This document shows, in pieces, positions 23,777-36,479 of a DNA stretch of 64,000 nucleotides; within the stretch, counting starts at the first letter, position 1, and every line of letters begins with the position of its first letter. Source of the DNA: Symbiodinium natans (Eukaryota; Sar; Dinophyceae; Suessiales; Symbiodiniaceae); assembly GCA_905221605.1 (NCBI GenBank), contig CAJNDS010002332.1:258001-322000 (forward strand), in the 5' to 3' direction. The notes under the pieces were generated by a model. The model ran no database searches and had not been told where the DNA came from. It saw only the letters and a list, made by a program, of their open reading frames with translations. Position numbers and translations under genes: made by a program.

Positions 23777-24154
23777 CTGTGATATAGCCAAAACTTCGAA
23801 TTTCACCGATCAGTAGAGACTGGGCAAACCTTAAGGTCGTGATGGCTGCTTTCCTGCTTAGTGTGGGACCGTCTCTACCATGGCCACCTTTTTACGATGC
23901 TACAGGTTGTTACCGCTGGAACGGGCTATGACTCCTTGGACCCCTCCTCCCTTTCTTGGTTCCTGAAGCAGAAATGTGGCCCGCACTTGAGAAGTCCTGT
24001 GGAACGAGCCCAGCATATGGGTATGCCCTCCCACGTCTGGCACATATGTCAGAAAGCCTAAATCAGCCCCTTGAAGCCTTGGAGAGCCCCAAAGCGGCTT
24101 TGAAAGCCCCAGTGAGGACCGGCCTACCTGATGGAAAGGGGCCGGAGCCTCAAC

Positions 24155-25389
24155 ATCCATGTGGGTCCACCAGATGTGCTCTAGTTATTGGGAGGGAGTG
24201 TAGTAGTTTCTGGCCGTGCTCTGCCTGCATCCGGGCGTGGCCAATTTGCCTTCGTGATCATTGCTGAAGCTGTCGGGGGCAACAGCTGGAAGCATCCTGG
24301 CGTCACTGGCGTCCCTGGAGAGCCACATGAACCCGGACAGAGGCTCGGAATCCAGCTCAGATCCTTGGCGCCATCTTCACCTGCATCAGCGTGGGGCTTC
24401 CGCTTCTTCGGCTCCGCCTGCCATGCCCATCTGTGGGTTCTTGGGATAGGCCATTGCCGCCTGGGCAAGGTGCCGAAAATGCACCTTGGGCGAGCAGACG
24501 CGAGCGCCCGCAATGACCTGCTGTGCGGAAGGTTCAGGAGCTCCTGCCCCGGCAGTAATGCTGCCAAATTCTGTCTAGTCTAGATGCATGGAATTTGTTC
24601 ACCTACAATTTTGTAGCCTGAGGCTCTAGAGGTCTCAGGTTGATGGCTTTTGCTGACGATATGGGAACATTTTGGACACTTTCTGTACGGCATGAACCAA
24701 ACCCCCTTTCGGGCGAAAGCAGCTCATCCCCTCAGACTCTAAACAAAGAGTATGGGCTGCTATTTCTTTCCTTTTGTCCCAAGGTTTCGAGAGTGAAAGT
24801 GACTTCATTCAGGGATTCTGTCAAACAATGACAACAAGTTTAGTCTTTGGGGCTGACCTGCCATGGTCTTCATGGTGTCTGTAGGTCGGCCATAGTGTCA
24901 CCCAATCGGAGACCCAATAATGCTCAAGACAGCTTCTTGCCGACCCTTATCCCGAGCTCCAAGATGAAGCGAGGTTGATCTGTGGCGTAAGTGAGTCGGT
25001 CGCCGGGTGTCTCAGGTCTGAGTGACGGACAAAGCTCAAATCGGTGCCAAGAGGTTTCAAGGATTAGGAAGTGTCGAGAGGGTTATCCTGGGGTCATTTT
25101 TGAGTTCTGCTCGTTCTTTTTAAGGCTTTGGAGCAGGGTTTGGCGATTTGTTTGCGGCTTGTTCTGTTGGGTTCCTTGGCATGCGCCGAGAGCGCTGAAC
25201 GGTTGATGGACGGGGCTTCCACTTGGCTTTAACTTGGGTCATTCGGAATTTTGCTTTTGTGGCCTGGCAGTGCACCTCCATTTTGAAGTCTCAGAGCCCG
25301 TATGGCCTTCAACTCAAACTCTGACTTCCTGATGCCCACTTGAACGCCAAGGGCAGCGCGCCATTCTTGTACATGTGCCCGGCTACCGC
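24155..25389 (-). CDS. Probable upstream exons of the minus-strand unknown gene
   Basis: Three minus-strand exon candidates start after AG with G: 25340-25389 (AVAGHMYKNGALPLAF), 24386-24517 (VIAGARVCSPKVHFRHLAQA, then AMAYPKNPQMGM) and 24155-24249 (QIGHARMQAEHGQKLLHSLP, ITRAHLVDPHG). A further short one may lie near 23980-24015. Their composition matches the exons at 18122-23776 and they are on the same strand, so I infer they belong to its 5' part. The chain is not closed: phases between these exons do not join without additional unseen exons. The plus-strand ORFs overlapping here read less like protein. Confidence 0.5.
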
Positions 25390-26951
25390 CTGAGACTGGT
25401 CTTGGGGGGATGAAGAAAGAGCTCAGCAAACAAAGCAAAAATCAGGTAGCACGGTCCAGGGTCCTCGAATCTGAGTCTGAGTATGAACGAACTAGCATCT
25501 AGCTGTAAGATCAGGACATCAAGCATTTCAATGCAATGTAACTCATACTAGTTGAAACTCGTAGCAACAAGAAGGCCCATGATCAATGCAAAACTCATAC
25601 CTCTATCACCAACCAACTGCAGTACAAACAACGGGAAGAAAGCAACTGCAACTACTGCAGCAACAACAACCCCCGCAGCAGCAATCAGCAGCAACAACGG
25701 CAACGATCCTCATTCGCTCGTTTGAGGCTCGTCTGTGCGTAGAAACGAATCAGACGCCAATGTTTCTGCTCAGCATCCTGACCCTTCGTTGCCTCCGGCT
25801 TGGCAGCGTTTACCTTAGTCACTTAGTCATACTCAGTCGAGGTTCTACACCCCAAATGCCACAGCAAACAAGCCAGTTGTACCTCTACAGCACCTGGCCT
25901 TAGCCCATCTGAAATTCCTCCAGCCTTTGCAGATACAAAAAAACGTATGTATACATAGATATACAAAATGATGCCTACATAGATATATATATATATATAC
26001 AACTGATTTCTGTACCTACTCAGCTAGAATTTGCTTAGGACATCTCGCCCTCAAGATCCAGTCTGGCCACAGCCTCGGAATCTGTGGGGGTTCAGGGTCC
26101 TGGGACTTGGGATGCTTTGTTTAGTTTTTTGGGCTCTCCCTTCTCTGGCCGAAGTGTCCTGGGCTTCGAGCCCTCTGAATGAGTTTGCGTTGAATATGGT
26201 TGAGGCCTTCACAGGCAGCCCTCGTAAAGTCTCCTTTGGCTTGAGGCATAACCAAAGTGCCACGGCAGACAACCCCTCAGTGGCCCCGCTTTGGAAGCCT
26301 GCAAAAGGGGCCCGACGCCTAAACCTCCGAGCCCAGCTGGTGTAGTGACATCTCAGGTGTGTGTGGCCCAGTGCCCAACGAGCATGGAGCTCAGAGGGCA
26401 TGCGCTGTTGGTTCATGCGACTTCGAGCTTTGCAGCAAATGGTGTTAAAATGGTTCTTGGTTGCAGTGAACGACCTGTCTTCAGACACGTGAGGTCCATG
26501 CAAGGGCCCGAAAGACTCCCAGCCTAAACCCTAATCCCTACATGGTCAACCCCTCCTGGCCGTAACCCTGCAACTTGCAACTGTAACGCTGCTTTTCCTG
26601 CTTTTTCCTCGAGGCATCACGGGGCAGACTGCGGCAAGTGCTTGCGAGGGTGGCTGGGGCCTCGGGTGCCGGAGTTGCTTCGGGGGGCCTTTGGGCACTT
26701 GGGTGTGGAGCCCAGCCTCGTCATTTGCCGTTGCATTTGCATGCTTCTGTTGGGTCCAAAGTAGCCCTATTGCTCTAGCCACATATCAAAGTTGCGAGGC
26801 CATGCCCGGCTGAGGGCCCTTACTTTTTTGTGTGTTGTGGCGCTTGCCCTGCACCGCACCATGACATCCTGAGTGCTGCCAAGCTTAGTTATGCTGCCTC
26901 GGGACCTTTAGGAGCCTCCGGGGGGGAGGGTAATGTTATGGAACGTCACAG
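25390..26951. other. Divergent intergenic region with CAA/CAG and AT repeats
   Basis: This separates the minus-strand exons ending at 25389 from the plus-strand gene beginning near 26952. It would hold the promoters of both if they are divergent. A CAA/CAG-rich patch occupies about 25645-25705 and an AT microsatellite about 25981-26000. The ORFs of 100-150 codons at 26031-26503 on both strands overlap each other and show no exon-like boundaries. Confidence 0.45.
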
Positions 26952-29900
26952 GGGCCCAGCAACTGAGAGAATGGCGGAAGCAGCTCAAGAAACAGCAGCC
27001 CAGGAGAATCAGGAATCCGGTACCTTATGCCCCTCCTATTCTTGATCACCCTGTTCGGATGAGATAGGGTGCCACAAGACACAGGCCTACAGCGTGTGGT
27101 GACCAGGTCAGCCGGACTACCCCTCCATCCCGATTGCGGACAAAGTGTGCTTCCCTACGGACCCCGGATGTCTAGAGCACCTCATTCTGAAGGTTTCGGG
27201 GCTAGCTTGAGGGCCTTTGGGGTTCTATCAGGTTTTGTCAAAGATGGCTTACGGCTGGGTGGCCTCCCGGAAGCTGATTGGGACCCTCTAGAGACAGGCT
27301 TGGAGATGTTAAAAGGCGCCGGGGTGAGGCCTGGCAAATTGGTTTTAGGGTCGCGGCAGACGGAATCATGCTGCACTGTCTTTAGTATGGGGCCCGCCCC
27401 CCCCCCCCCCCCCCCCAACAAATTTGGACCCTCTATAAACGCACGGCCCGGCGACCCCCCCAAACAATTGGGCAGGGGGCGGGGGGGGGGGGGCGAAACC
27501 GCCCTCTCAAGCCTTTAGGACCTCAAGGCCTGAAGCTTTCCAGCCTTTAAGATCCTTTAAGATTCCTGGAGCCCAAGGCCCTCAGACCTTCAAGCCTTAC
27601 TGCGTATGCCCTTAACCCAAAACTCAAACCCTTAAAAATAAAAACACCCGGAAAAAACTGATGATAATAGCGGAACAAACTCGGTTCGCAGAATAAATTT
27701 TGGAAACTTGTGATTATAGACCCTGCTTATACTAAAGTCAGTCCAACATTATTCTAATGACGACCAAAAGACTTGTCTCAAGACAGGAGCCCCAGTGGAC
27801 GTTCCCAAACAGTCCCGTGGTCCTGAACAGGCGGACAAACAGGTCTTGACCCAGGTTGCCCAGACTAGAGCGGGTGCAACATTGAGTGCAAGTACTTGGC
27901 GTAGACTTGAGAATAGACTCAGAGCAGAACAGGGCGTGGCGCAACCAGCGTGATACCCTTTGAGTGCTTCTATAGCAAGGGCCCTCGACTGGAAGCAGGA
28001 CTCGGATCGCTTCGTGATTTTGAACAATCTGGCTTTCCGCCTCGGTGTGCCCAAACCTCGGCACTCTTGTCAAGACAACGACAAGCAGGGACTCTTGCGG
28101 CTTAGGGAGGTTGAGGGTTACTTAAGAGCTCCCGATGAGTTTCCATCTTCAGGCTTTGCTTTGAGCTTACGGTACAGAGGAGGTGTCGCTCAGTGACGCG
28201 CGCAGCCTGGCCACATCTGACCACATAGCCTCCTTTGCCATTGCGTTTTGTCATCGCCATCCTGCTGAGACATGGTCGCGAACGCTTGTGCAGCACAAGC
28301 TGTTTACCACCCCACTTCCATTCTTCCCGCTGCACAGTTTCTTCGACACCTTCTTTGGAGATTGATACCTGAAATCAGTTCAAGGATGGCATAGTCCTCA
28401 ACCATGCAAAAAGACGAGCTGTCGATTCAAACTTACCAGTAAGGGACAGCTTCCTGGCGTCTATGGTGGAGATTCACAAATCGCTTGGCACTTGGCATTG
28501 TGCAGCTATGCTAGAGTCAGGGGCATCCAGCTGATAAGGGTTGTTGCTGTGAGTGCACCAAGTGTCGTTTTGATCTGTCCGGGATAGGCACAGCAGTCAG
28601 CAGTGGTTTTTGAGCGGAATCAAGTTTCATGTTGCTTTAGGTTTCGAGCATGGCCTTCAGCAGAATCCGTCGATAACGGCATGTTTCCTGCCTCCAGCCC
28701 AAGCCCAACCTGCTGATGACTCAACCCGGAAAGTACCCTGCACCGGAGGTGGCCCGCATTCTTCCTTGCCGGATTGGTGGTTTTGGCTTTGAGCCGAAGT
28801 CTCAGCTGCACGTGTTCGGCCTGTAGTGGAAGTGAATGGGTGCTGGAATTGGCTAAGAGAGCTTCTGAGGCCTTTCATTTTTTTCAGGACAGGGCTTGTG
28901 GGATGTAGATAGTCTGGGGAATCTCAGGCGGAAGCTTCTCGGGGGCTGCTGATTGGAACAAAGCGCATAGCGAACATTCGATAACCTTTGCTTCATTTGT
29001 GTCGATGGCCGCTGGTTTTTAGCCTGTGTCTTACCCTATCGGCAGTCACGTGAGCTGAAAGCCTAGCGCAGGTGCTGTCTACCTGCGCCTGTTCAGCCGG
29101 GGGCCTCGAATCACGAATCCCCTGACCCGACTCCTATACTGGAGTTACTAGAACCCTGGAGCACAGGGCAGCTGGGCCCTAGGCTCCGAGCCCTGGGCCC
29201 GAGATGAAAGGAGTTGTTGGGGCTTCAAAGTCCAGTACTGCGATCTTGTGTCGGGTTGGCTTACATCTGCGAATGTTGGGTTGTGGCTCCTGCCACCGAT
29301 GGCAGCCTGCCCCAAACTGTATAAGTTCTCTTTCAGATCCGGCCACACAATCAACTTGCAGCCGGCATGGCACCTCTCTCTCTCTCTCCCAAAGGCAGTG
29401 ACCCCGAGAGAGTCTTTTGGATTTCTTCCACTTCGCTGACCGTTGCGGTGGCCTCGGGACTCGCAGTAGCTGCAGAAATATTTTCGGGTGTGTTTGTCTG
29501 TACCAAAAGCTTGAACTTCGAAACAGCGCCCGAATGCCTGTGCACTGCATGTTGACATGGGTGAGGGCCCACTTTGTGCTATTCCGCAGTCCAGAAGCCC
29601 CACATCTCGGAGCTCCTATAAACCATGGCATCTTGAACGCGCGTGTGCACAGGCGTGTGCGCATGCACACAGTTTGGGAGCTCGTCTGCGCATGTCTTTC
29701 AAGTGATGCTATGTGCCTGGAATAACCTGTTCAAGTGGTTGTGCCCAAGGTGCTTGGACTTATTGGCCTGGCTTCCGTGCCTGCGCCCCAGCCGCTCAAA
29801 TGCTAGGGAGAGCGGCAGAGCATCCCATATTGTCCCATATTATCCTTCAGAGCCCTCTGAAGGAGTTTCGACTGAGTTTCGTCTTCAGAGCAGCCGCGGC

Positions 29901-31481
29901 AACATTATTTTGGGCTCCTTTGCAGCCCCTTGCTTGCTCGTCCCTTTTGCTTTGCATGGTTGTTCCAAGGCCAGCACAAAGCACTTGAGGCAGGTGAGCT
30001 TGACATAGCCCGTGACCCTCATGACAGCCTGAGAGTTCTCCGAAAGCCCGTTTTCGCACACGTCGCAAGCCCAGCACCACGGGGGTTCAGACCATCTCAA
30101 ACCTTAAGCTCAGCCCTCAAACTGCTTCCAAGCCCCTAAACTTCCCTAAACCCCTCAGCCTGTCAGAAGCCCAAAGACGCAGTGCAAAACCGAGAGCTCT
30201 GAAGCTCAGGATCAACGCAGTGCAGATGGAGCTTCAGTTGGGAGGCGAGTCCTAAACAGCTTCTTGTTTGGTTTTTTTAGGGGTTGCAATGTTCATCTTA
30301 TCTTGCATTTAATGTGTGGTTGGAAGCTTATGGTTGAATTTCGATTGAGTGTCAGGGGCTTCTCAAAGTATGGCATGCGTGGTGTCCCTGAGTGTGCGAC
30401 TTCAGGCCCGGATCAGGAACCGACAACTTGTGCTGACTGTGTTGCACTGGGCGCCGCCATGGCGGAAGGTGCTGAGCGGCAGCCCCTCAAAGCCGGCACG
30501 CTCACAGTCGACATGTCCCCTATGTCCCCTGACCAGGAGAGTTCAGAGACCTTACTGCAGGCCACCGTCCGCCACTACGAGGAGGCTGGCTTGTGGCGGA
30601 TCTTGCGACAGTACACCACCACCTCTGAGCAAATGCTGAAGCTGGATTTCGTCATCACCGCACTCCACGATCATGCAAGCAGCATACGTGGAGACAAGGT
30701 CAAGGTCGAAGTGGCACTGCGCTGGTTCCGGGTTGCCCGGGAGATGCTTCATGTGGACGGGTTGCCCTTCAATGTTGTGCATGCGCTCGGATCCCATCTG
30801 GGCAAAATTGAGAAAATGAATCCGCTTCCTGAGGAGGATGTTATCAAGAACTTGCTCCAAGCGGTTGACAACTTGCAGCAGTCAACAGTTCCAGGTACAG
30901 GGGACAGTGTCAGAACGCTCTGTGAAGGACTCTTGGAGAACGCGCCGGAGGAGGCTGCCAAGAAGTTTGAAGCTCACAAAGCAGCCGTGGAGTCCCTCTG
31001 CATGTCAGGCTTTGCCAGCCTTACGACGGAGTACGGAAAGTACCCTGCATGCAAGTGGTTCATTGCCGTCTTGCAGAGGGCCGCCTTTAGAGGACGATAC
31101 TCCTTCAAATGTTTGCGTCAGGCGTGGTTGTCAGGTGTGGATATGCTAGACTCGATGGGCCCCCTGGCGTGGGTGATGCTGGTGAAGAAGCTCGACACGC
31201 TCATTGTAGAGGAGAGCCTCACCGTGGCGGACTGCCAGGCAGCGTCGTTCCCGGCTGCCGAACACCTCAGGGAGGCGCTGCTTACTTTCTTCTGGGACGC
31301 AACCAGACTCAGAAGTGTGATGCAGGATCACGTGCGACGAGCGGAGGCCACCCACGCGCAGGTGACCACAGGCATCATCACCATCGGTGTTCCGCTGCTC
31401 CAGGTGGTCTTCCAAGCACTCGCCCAGCGGTTCGGCCTGGACGGCATTTCATCTGCGCTGGTGGGCGAATCAGACGAGTGA
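26952..31481 (+). CDS. Unrecognised gene with a 1,076-nt terminal exon
   Basis: Exons in phase: 26952-27005 (AQQLREWRKQLKKQQPR), 27107-27192 (QPDYPSIPIADKVCFPTD), 28180-28344 (EVSLSDARSLATSDHIASFA), 28698-28818 (PKPNLLMTQPGKYPAPEVAR, then IGGFGFEPKSQLHVF), 28888-28911 (QGLWDVD), 29072-29095 (AVYLRLF), 29970-29993 (QHKALEA) and 30406-31481 (TGA). The last exon encodes 357 residues, the longest reliable open frame in the window; the frame stays open further upstream from 30264, but the AG-G site at 30406 and the matching phase suggest it starts there. It is mostly helical with a hydrophobic stretch near its end (GIITIGVPLLQVVF). An ATG in good context (gccgccATGg) at 30459 is an alternative start for an intronless reading of 340 residues. 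No family is recognised. The joins at 28344 and 28698 are the weakest. Confidence 0.62.
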
Positions 31482-32335
31482 GACGAAAAGGACATACAGT
31501 GACATAGAGTGACATACATCAACCATTGTATCTCACCAAGCGAATTAAGATTCCAAAATGGCCACGAACCAATGTGAGTTCGGACGCCACCGCACCGCGG
31601 AATGGATCGAACAGAAAATATGGAGGCTGGAGCCATGCTTCTAAAAGGTTGATCTTTGGCGCCGTAAGAAGAAGCACCGGGCACAGTATGATTCGCAAAG
31701 AGCAGAAAAGAATCGAGTCCCCGGCCACTCGAAGTTCCAGATCCTGTTTGCCCAGATGCCTGGGGTTTGATGGACAACTCGGAGTTCTTGCTGGGCGCCT
31801 CTGCCTTGGCCGTCGCCGGGAGCCTCAGATTTCCGAAGATCGGGGCCCCCTTTTCGTGAGGTGCCCTTTGGCTCCGTTCTTAAGCAGCGTTTTCCGTTTC
31901 TGCTGGGTCCTGTAGATTTCTCGTGCTTATTGCAATGAGGTTGGTATTCGACGTGCGGCCTGCTACCCCTATATCCCATCCCACACCTCCTTGGAGCAGG
32001 GCTCGCCGACACACTTTCCGGATATTCACGTGCACGTGTGATAGTAGCATACATACTCAGGCATGTCCGACATGTTGCAGCACTTGCAAGAAGGGGCTTC
32101 AAGCAGTTGCGTTTTGGCTTTTTCTGCATAAGGTAGCCTGCACTACAGCCCATATTCTTCGGCTGAGATCTAGGAGGTTGAATAAGTTGAATCGTGGACC
32201 CTGAACCCATGCGCAGCCAGGTTTGTCTGAGACATTGTAGGACATCCATATTTGTATTTTAGTATTTTAGATTGCTCTAGCTTCTACTATATGATAAGGT
32301 TGATAGATCATCATAAACAGGTGATCATCTTCCAG
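31482..32335. other. Spacer after the unknown gene, no gene seen
   Basis: Overlapping ORFs on both strands (31526-31915 plus, 31641-32249 minus) share the same DNA, have no AG-G exon boundaries and read as low-quality protein. I see nothing else here. Confidence 0.45.
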
Positions 32336-35153
32336 GTGACGGTTGTTTGCCGTGCCCTGAGCATCATGGAAGCCATTGCGCCGATGCTCGTATATGGCCA
32401 ACGTCGGCAAGCTGAAGCTCTTATCAGATCAAAAGACGAGCATATCAGTCTCATATACAAGAAGAATAGGAATGAAGAGGAATAAAAATACGACCCTCTT
32501 CACCTGTCAGCAACATTACAGCTCTATCCGTGCAACACAGGCTGCAGCAAAGCGAATACTAAACTTCCACGGAAAGATCCATCAGAGGCCCTGCGAAGGC
32601 ATAGCTGATAGGAGTAGATGCTGGCAACGTCGCACAACGGTCGCTTGCTCCATTGCTCCACTCCTCCGGTGTCAGGGTGTTAGGCTTTGGGATCAGAAGT
32701 TGGAGGTTAGGGTTTAGAGTTTAGGTTCTTGGGCTCTTCCAATCGCCCACAGTCGGTGATGCAAAGGCTTGCCAGACGTTCAAGTGACAAGAAGCGGAAT
32801 CTGAGACGCTGACTTAGGGAGCTTTCCTTACAGACCTGCCAACAGACGAGGCAGAAAAGCCAAGCCGTCCTTCTGCCTCCCTCTTCATGCCTCCGTGTTG
32901 AAACACATAGCCTTCTCCTCGCCGAGAAAAGACATACATTGAAGGACATTTCAATTGCAAGTGTGCGCATGCCACACTGACAATCTCTTGCAGCTGTTGC
33001 CGAGATCAGCGCGAGAACCTCCACATGTCCTTCCAAGCTATGAAGGCAAAGCATGATGACTTTGATATGGAGATGTCGTTGGCTTCCACGGCGGATTGCT
33101 TCCCCGTAAATACCTGTAGCTTGAATCTTTGTGTTCGTTTGCTTGCGGAGCAACTCGAGGGGCATTGGGGGCCACTCAGATTGTAGCAACACCCTCAGGG
33201 CCGATCCCCGCATCCACAAGTTCCTAAGTCAGGCTGTTGGCGAGGCGACAAAGGACATCCCATCATTCCTCACAGAGCCCATGATCGCCGCTGGGTTCAA
33301 GGCGGATGTTCAGTTCCCCAGCGATTCATGTGCCTGGCAGCTTTAGTGCAGTAAGCCTACCATAAAGAGATCTTGTTGGGAAGGCTTGGGGCGAAGCAAG
33401 ATCGGGAAAAAAGGGCAGCATGATCGGGCTTCTGCAGCAAGTTTGTGCAGTCGCTATACTTCCCAGGCATGTTAAATAATACCGTACCCCCAAAAACCCT
33501 GCATGCACAATCGATCGTCGTTTGCCGTACGCCCAGCTATGTAGGAGCGAACAATTTTTCAGCTGACGTAAACGAGTCGCTTTATGCCCAAGTTGTGTTA
33601 CAACCTACTTACGGCAGCTGGTGTTGGCAGGCCTTCTTGCTCATCAACTTTGGTGTTGGTCTGGGCTCCAAGGGGCGCTCTTGCAGTTGTGCCTGTGAGA
33701 CCGACGTGCTTGTGACCCATTATTCGCCTGGAAGGGAGAAAGTAACCAGGCTCAAACGATGCTTCAGATGGAGCCCTCGTCTTAACGAAAGGGTAGGGGT
33801 TCGGCGGAGTAAGTCTTCTGCGGTGACACGTTTGGATCTTGAGGTGGTTCACCTGACGCTTGCCGCCAGCGGGCCAGCCATAATAGCTTTCCCCACTGAG
33901 TCCAGGAAATCCAAAGCCAAGTTATACTCTCCACATATAGTGGCTTGCGCGCGATTGCTTTGGACCCTACGAGTGCTCAACCTCAAACACACGGATATGT
34001 GTTTCTAGCTTGAAAGCCTGGACGGTGATGGTGTCTCAGAGGCGTGGGATGGTACTTTTCCTGTTTGTCCTTTTCCACCCTTTGAGAACGCCCATCCTGG
34101 GTGGGGCTATTGAACAAGGCCTAGCGGGGGCCGGCTCAGAGCGAAAAGTCTCCAAGTCACCCGATTCGGCTCCAGAAATCTCAGACTCAGGCTTGATGTT
34201 CTTCTTTTCGGACTTCGAGCGCGTGCCAGTCGGGCACGGCGTCTATGAGGTGGAGTACAAGGTCGGGCTGAAGTTTCGCAGCTGGAGCTCTGAGGGGCTT
34301 CTGGCGCGGTTGTTGGAGGACCTTAGAAAAATAGGATTCGTGGAGCAGCATGCTGGTCTCCTGAGTAAGCCAGAACGATTCGTGTAGCTCTGAGGCATTT
34401 AGGTCACATCGCTCCGAGGCTCGAAGCTACACCCAGTGCCCTGATGCGAGGCGCACGACCTGTGGATTCTTTTCGGCTTCGTCATGTGCTTCCTCTGGGT
34501 CTACGAGTTCAGCACGGCAATGCGGGGGGCCCCTGAAGTCTAAGGCCTCACAAGAGGTCTCAAACTCAGGGCATGCTTGCGTCTCCTCCAGGTATTCCTG
34601 GGCCGAAGGTTGACCTTCTTAAGGAGTCTTTGTGGAAACTTTGCTCGGCGAAGGCTTCGGTTTGAGGTCTGCTGTTATTGGTGAGTGAGTGCCCATAAAC
34701 AAACAGCATGTACATGCATACGTATATGAATTTCTACATATATATATATAGGGTGTCCTTTCTGGATTCCGGCAATCAAATTTTTTGGGATTCCAATCAT
34801 AGAAGCCCTAGGGCCCTTGGGTGTGTCTTGCCCATCAGGGGAATGGGGGGTAGAAGGTGGCAAGCGCGGTTTCACAAGAAGCTTAGTAGGCACAAGGAGG
34901 CTGCTGAGTTCTTTCTTCAGTCTGGCTGGGGCTAGCCCTCAACTCCTTAAAAAGACAAAAGAGACAGCTCTAAACCAGCATGCGCATGTTTTTGCATCAC
35001 TCTTGAAAGCCTAGAGGCAAGAGCATGCTGCTTGCAATTTCCGTTTGGGCTTCTCCCTTTCAGGTCGCAGCCAATGCAACGTGTTTTTGGTTGTACGTGG
35101 GTCAACCTCACGCAGATTGCCTGGCTCAGATGCGCGGAGCAGGGTCAGGAACT
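32336..35153 (+). CDS. Isolated plus-strand exon candidates, product unknown
   Basis: Four segments look like exons. 32336 to about 32430 begins GTGACG after cttccag and reads VVCRALSIMEAIAPMLVYGQ. 33199-33301 reads ADPRIHKFLSQAVGEATKDI and continues PSFLTEPMIAAGFK to a GC donor. 34191-34261 reads LMFFFSDFERVPVGHGVYEV up to gtcggg. 35064-35153 is open in all three frames with a gtaagc donor. Another stretch at 32994-33108 is open in several frames on both strands. They lie upstream of the EF-hand gene on the same strand and may be its 5' exons or a separate gene; phases are not continuous. Confidence 0.42.
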
Positions 35154-36479
35154 GTAAGCCTCACGCCTCAGCCCCAAACCGCAGGACTGCAAAGCTCTGA
35201 GCCGCGCCTAAGAAGTGGAAGGTGTCCTTTCTCATGCGCATGTCAGCTCTGACGGGGATGTAGTTACCGCTCCCTGGTAGGCCTAGGGCCTCGGGCAACA
35301 CAGAAGGGAACACAGAAGGTGCCCGACAGCCATCATCTCAGAATAAACGGGGTGGGAAAAAGATACATCTGAGTCAGCCATGGCGCCCCGGGAAGTTCTA
35401 AAGAAAATGCCGAGTGGCAGCTGGGGTGCTTCGGCGCGGGAAAGGGTTGCATCATGCTGCAACAAGGGCTGTCTCGGTTTACATGCAGCAAGGTGGTTTC
35501 TGGCATTTTGGGAGACTGTATTGTGTGCAGATGCCGGGGGCCGCACTTCTTGGCATTCTTTGGGGGTTGGCCCGGCCCCCCACTTCTTACCGAGCCGAGA
35601 CTTAGTCCCCAAGCACTCTTCGAGCCCCTTATTTTCAGTCTCAGAGCCCAAAACTGTGCCTGGGCCCCGACAATTCTGCGCAGAATTCGGTGATGTGCTG
35701 CTGCCATCCTTATCTCGCAGAGTGCCCAAGCTCACTGAAAGACTTTGAGAGAGAGAGAGAGAGAGAGACTGACGATTCCAATCCGTGTCAAATCAGTGAA
35801 TCCCCCCTTTTCAGCAAACTCTGAAGGGGGAACCAGAGAGTGCTGCAGACCAAGGCTTAATTAGAGGGCGGGGTCACACGACCCAACATGAGATAGGCAT
35901 GCACGTTTTTCCTTGGCTGCGCCGGGGAACCGAGCAACGTTTTGAGTTGCCCTTGTTGTGTTGTAGGCGGGGGGAAATGCTCTCCTGGGTATGTGGTTTC
36001 GAACAAGGGGGGAGACCTCTCCTGTTTCGCAATCCGTCGTTTCCCCGACTTTTAGACCAGTGTGTCACACCGACTGGACTTGGACGCAACCTGGGCGCGC
36101 CCAGTGCGCGGGGGGGGTTCTCCCCCTCATGCCCCGTAGAAGAAGAAGAAGAAGAAGAAGAAGAAGAAGAAGAAGAAGAAGAAGAAGAAGAAGAAGAAGA
36201 AGAAGAAGAAGAGGAAGAGGAAGAAGAGAGACACACACATCGGGAGTGGGAGCACACACACGTTGTTCTGTTCACTTGAGCCTTGTTAACTCTTGTGTTT
36301 GTCTCGACGCTTCCACACTCCCACCTTTCACACATTTTTACACCAACTGACTCGGTAGGGCGAGCCCCTTGGGGCGGCCTTCGGAGGTCATGCGCGCTGC
36401 AAGCAAGCAAGCAAGAGAGAAAACTTAGTAAGCCCTGACCCCCATATTGCTCATCACTGCTTCGCCTTGACATCTCCAG
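35154..36479. other. Non-coding stretch with GA and AAG microsatellites
   Basis: Between the exon candidate at 35064-35153 and the first firm EF-hand-gene exon I see only repeats. These are a GA dinucleotide run at about 35749-35767 and the AAG run at 36138-36228. Opposed ORFs at 35283-35748 overlap each other and are probably spurious. Confidence 0.5.
36138..36228. repeat. AAG trinucleotide microsatellite
   Basis: About 30 uninterrupted AAG units, degenerating to GAGGAAG at the right edge. It yields poly-Glu, poly-Arg/Lys and poly-Ser/Leu reading frames that are artefacts. Confidence 0.97.
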
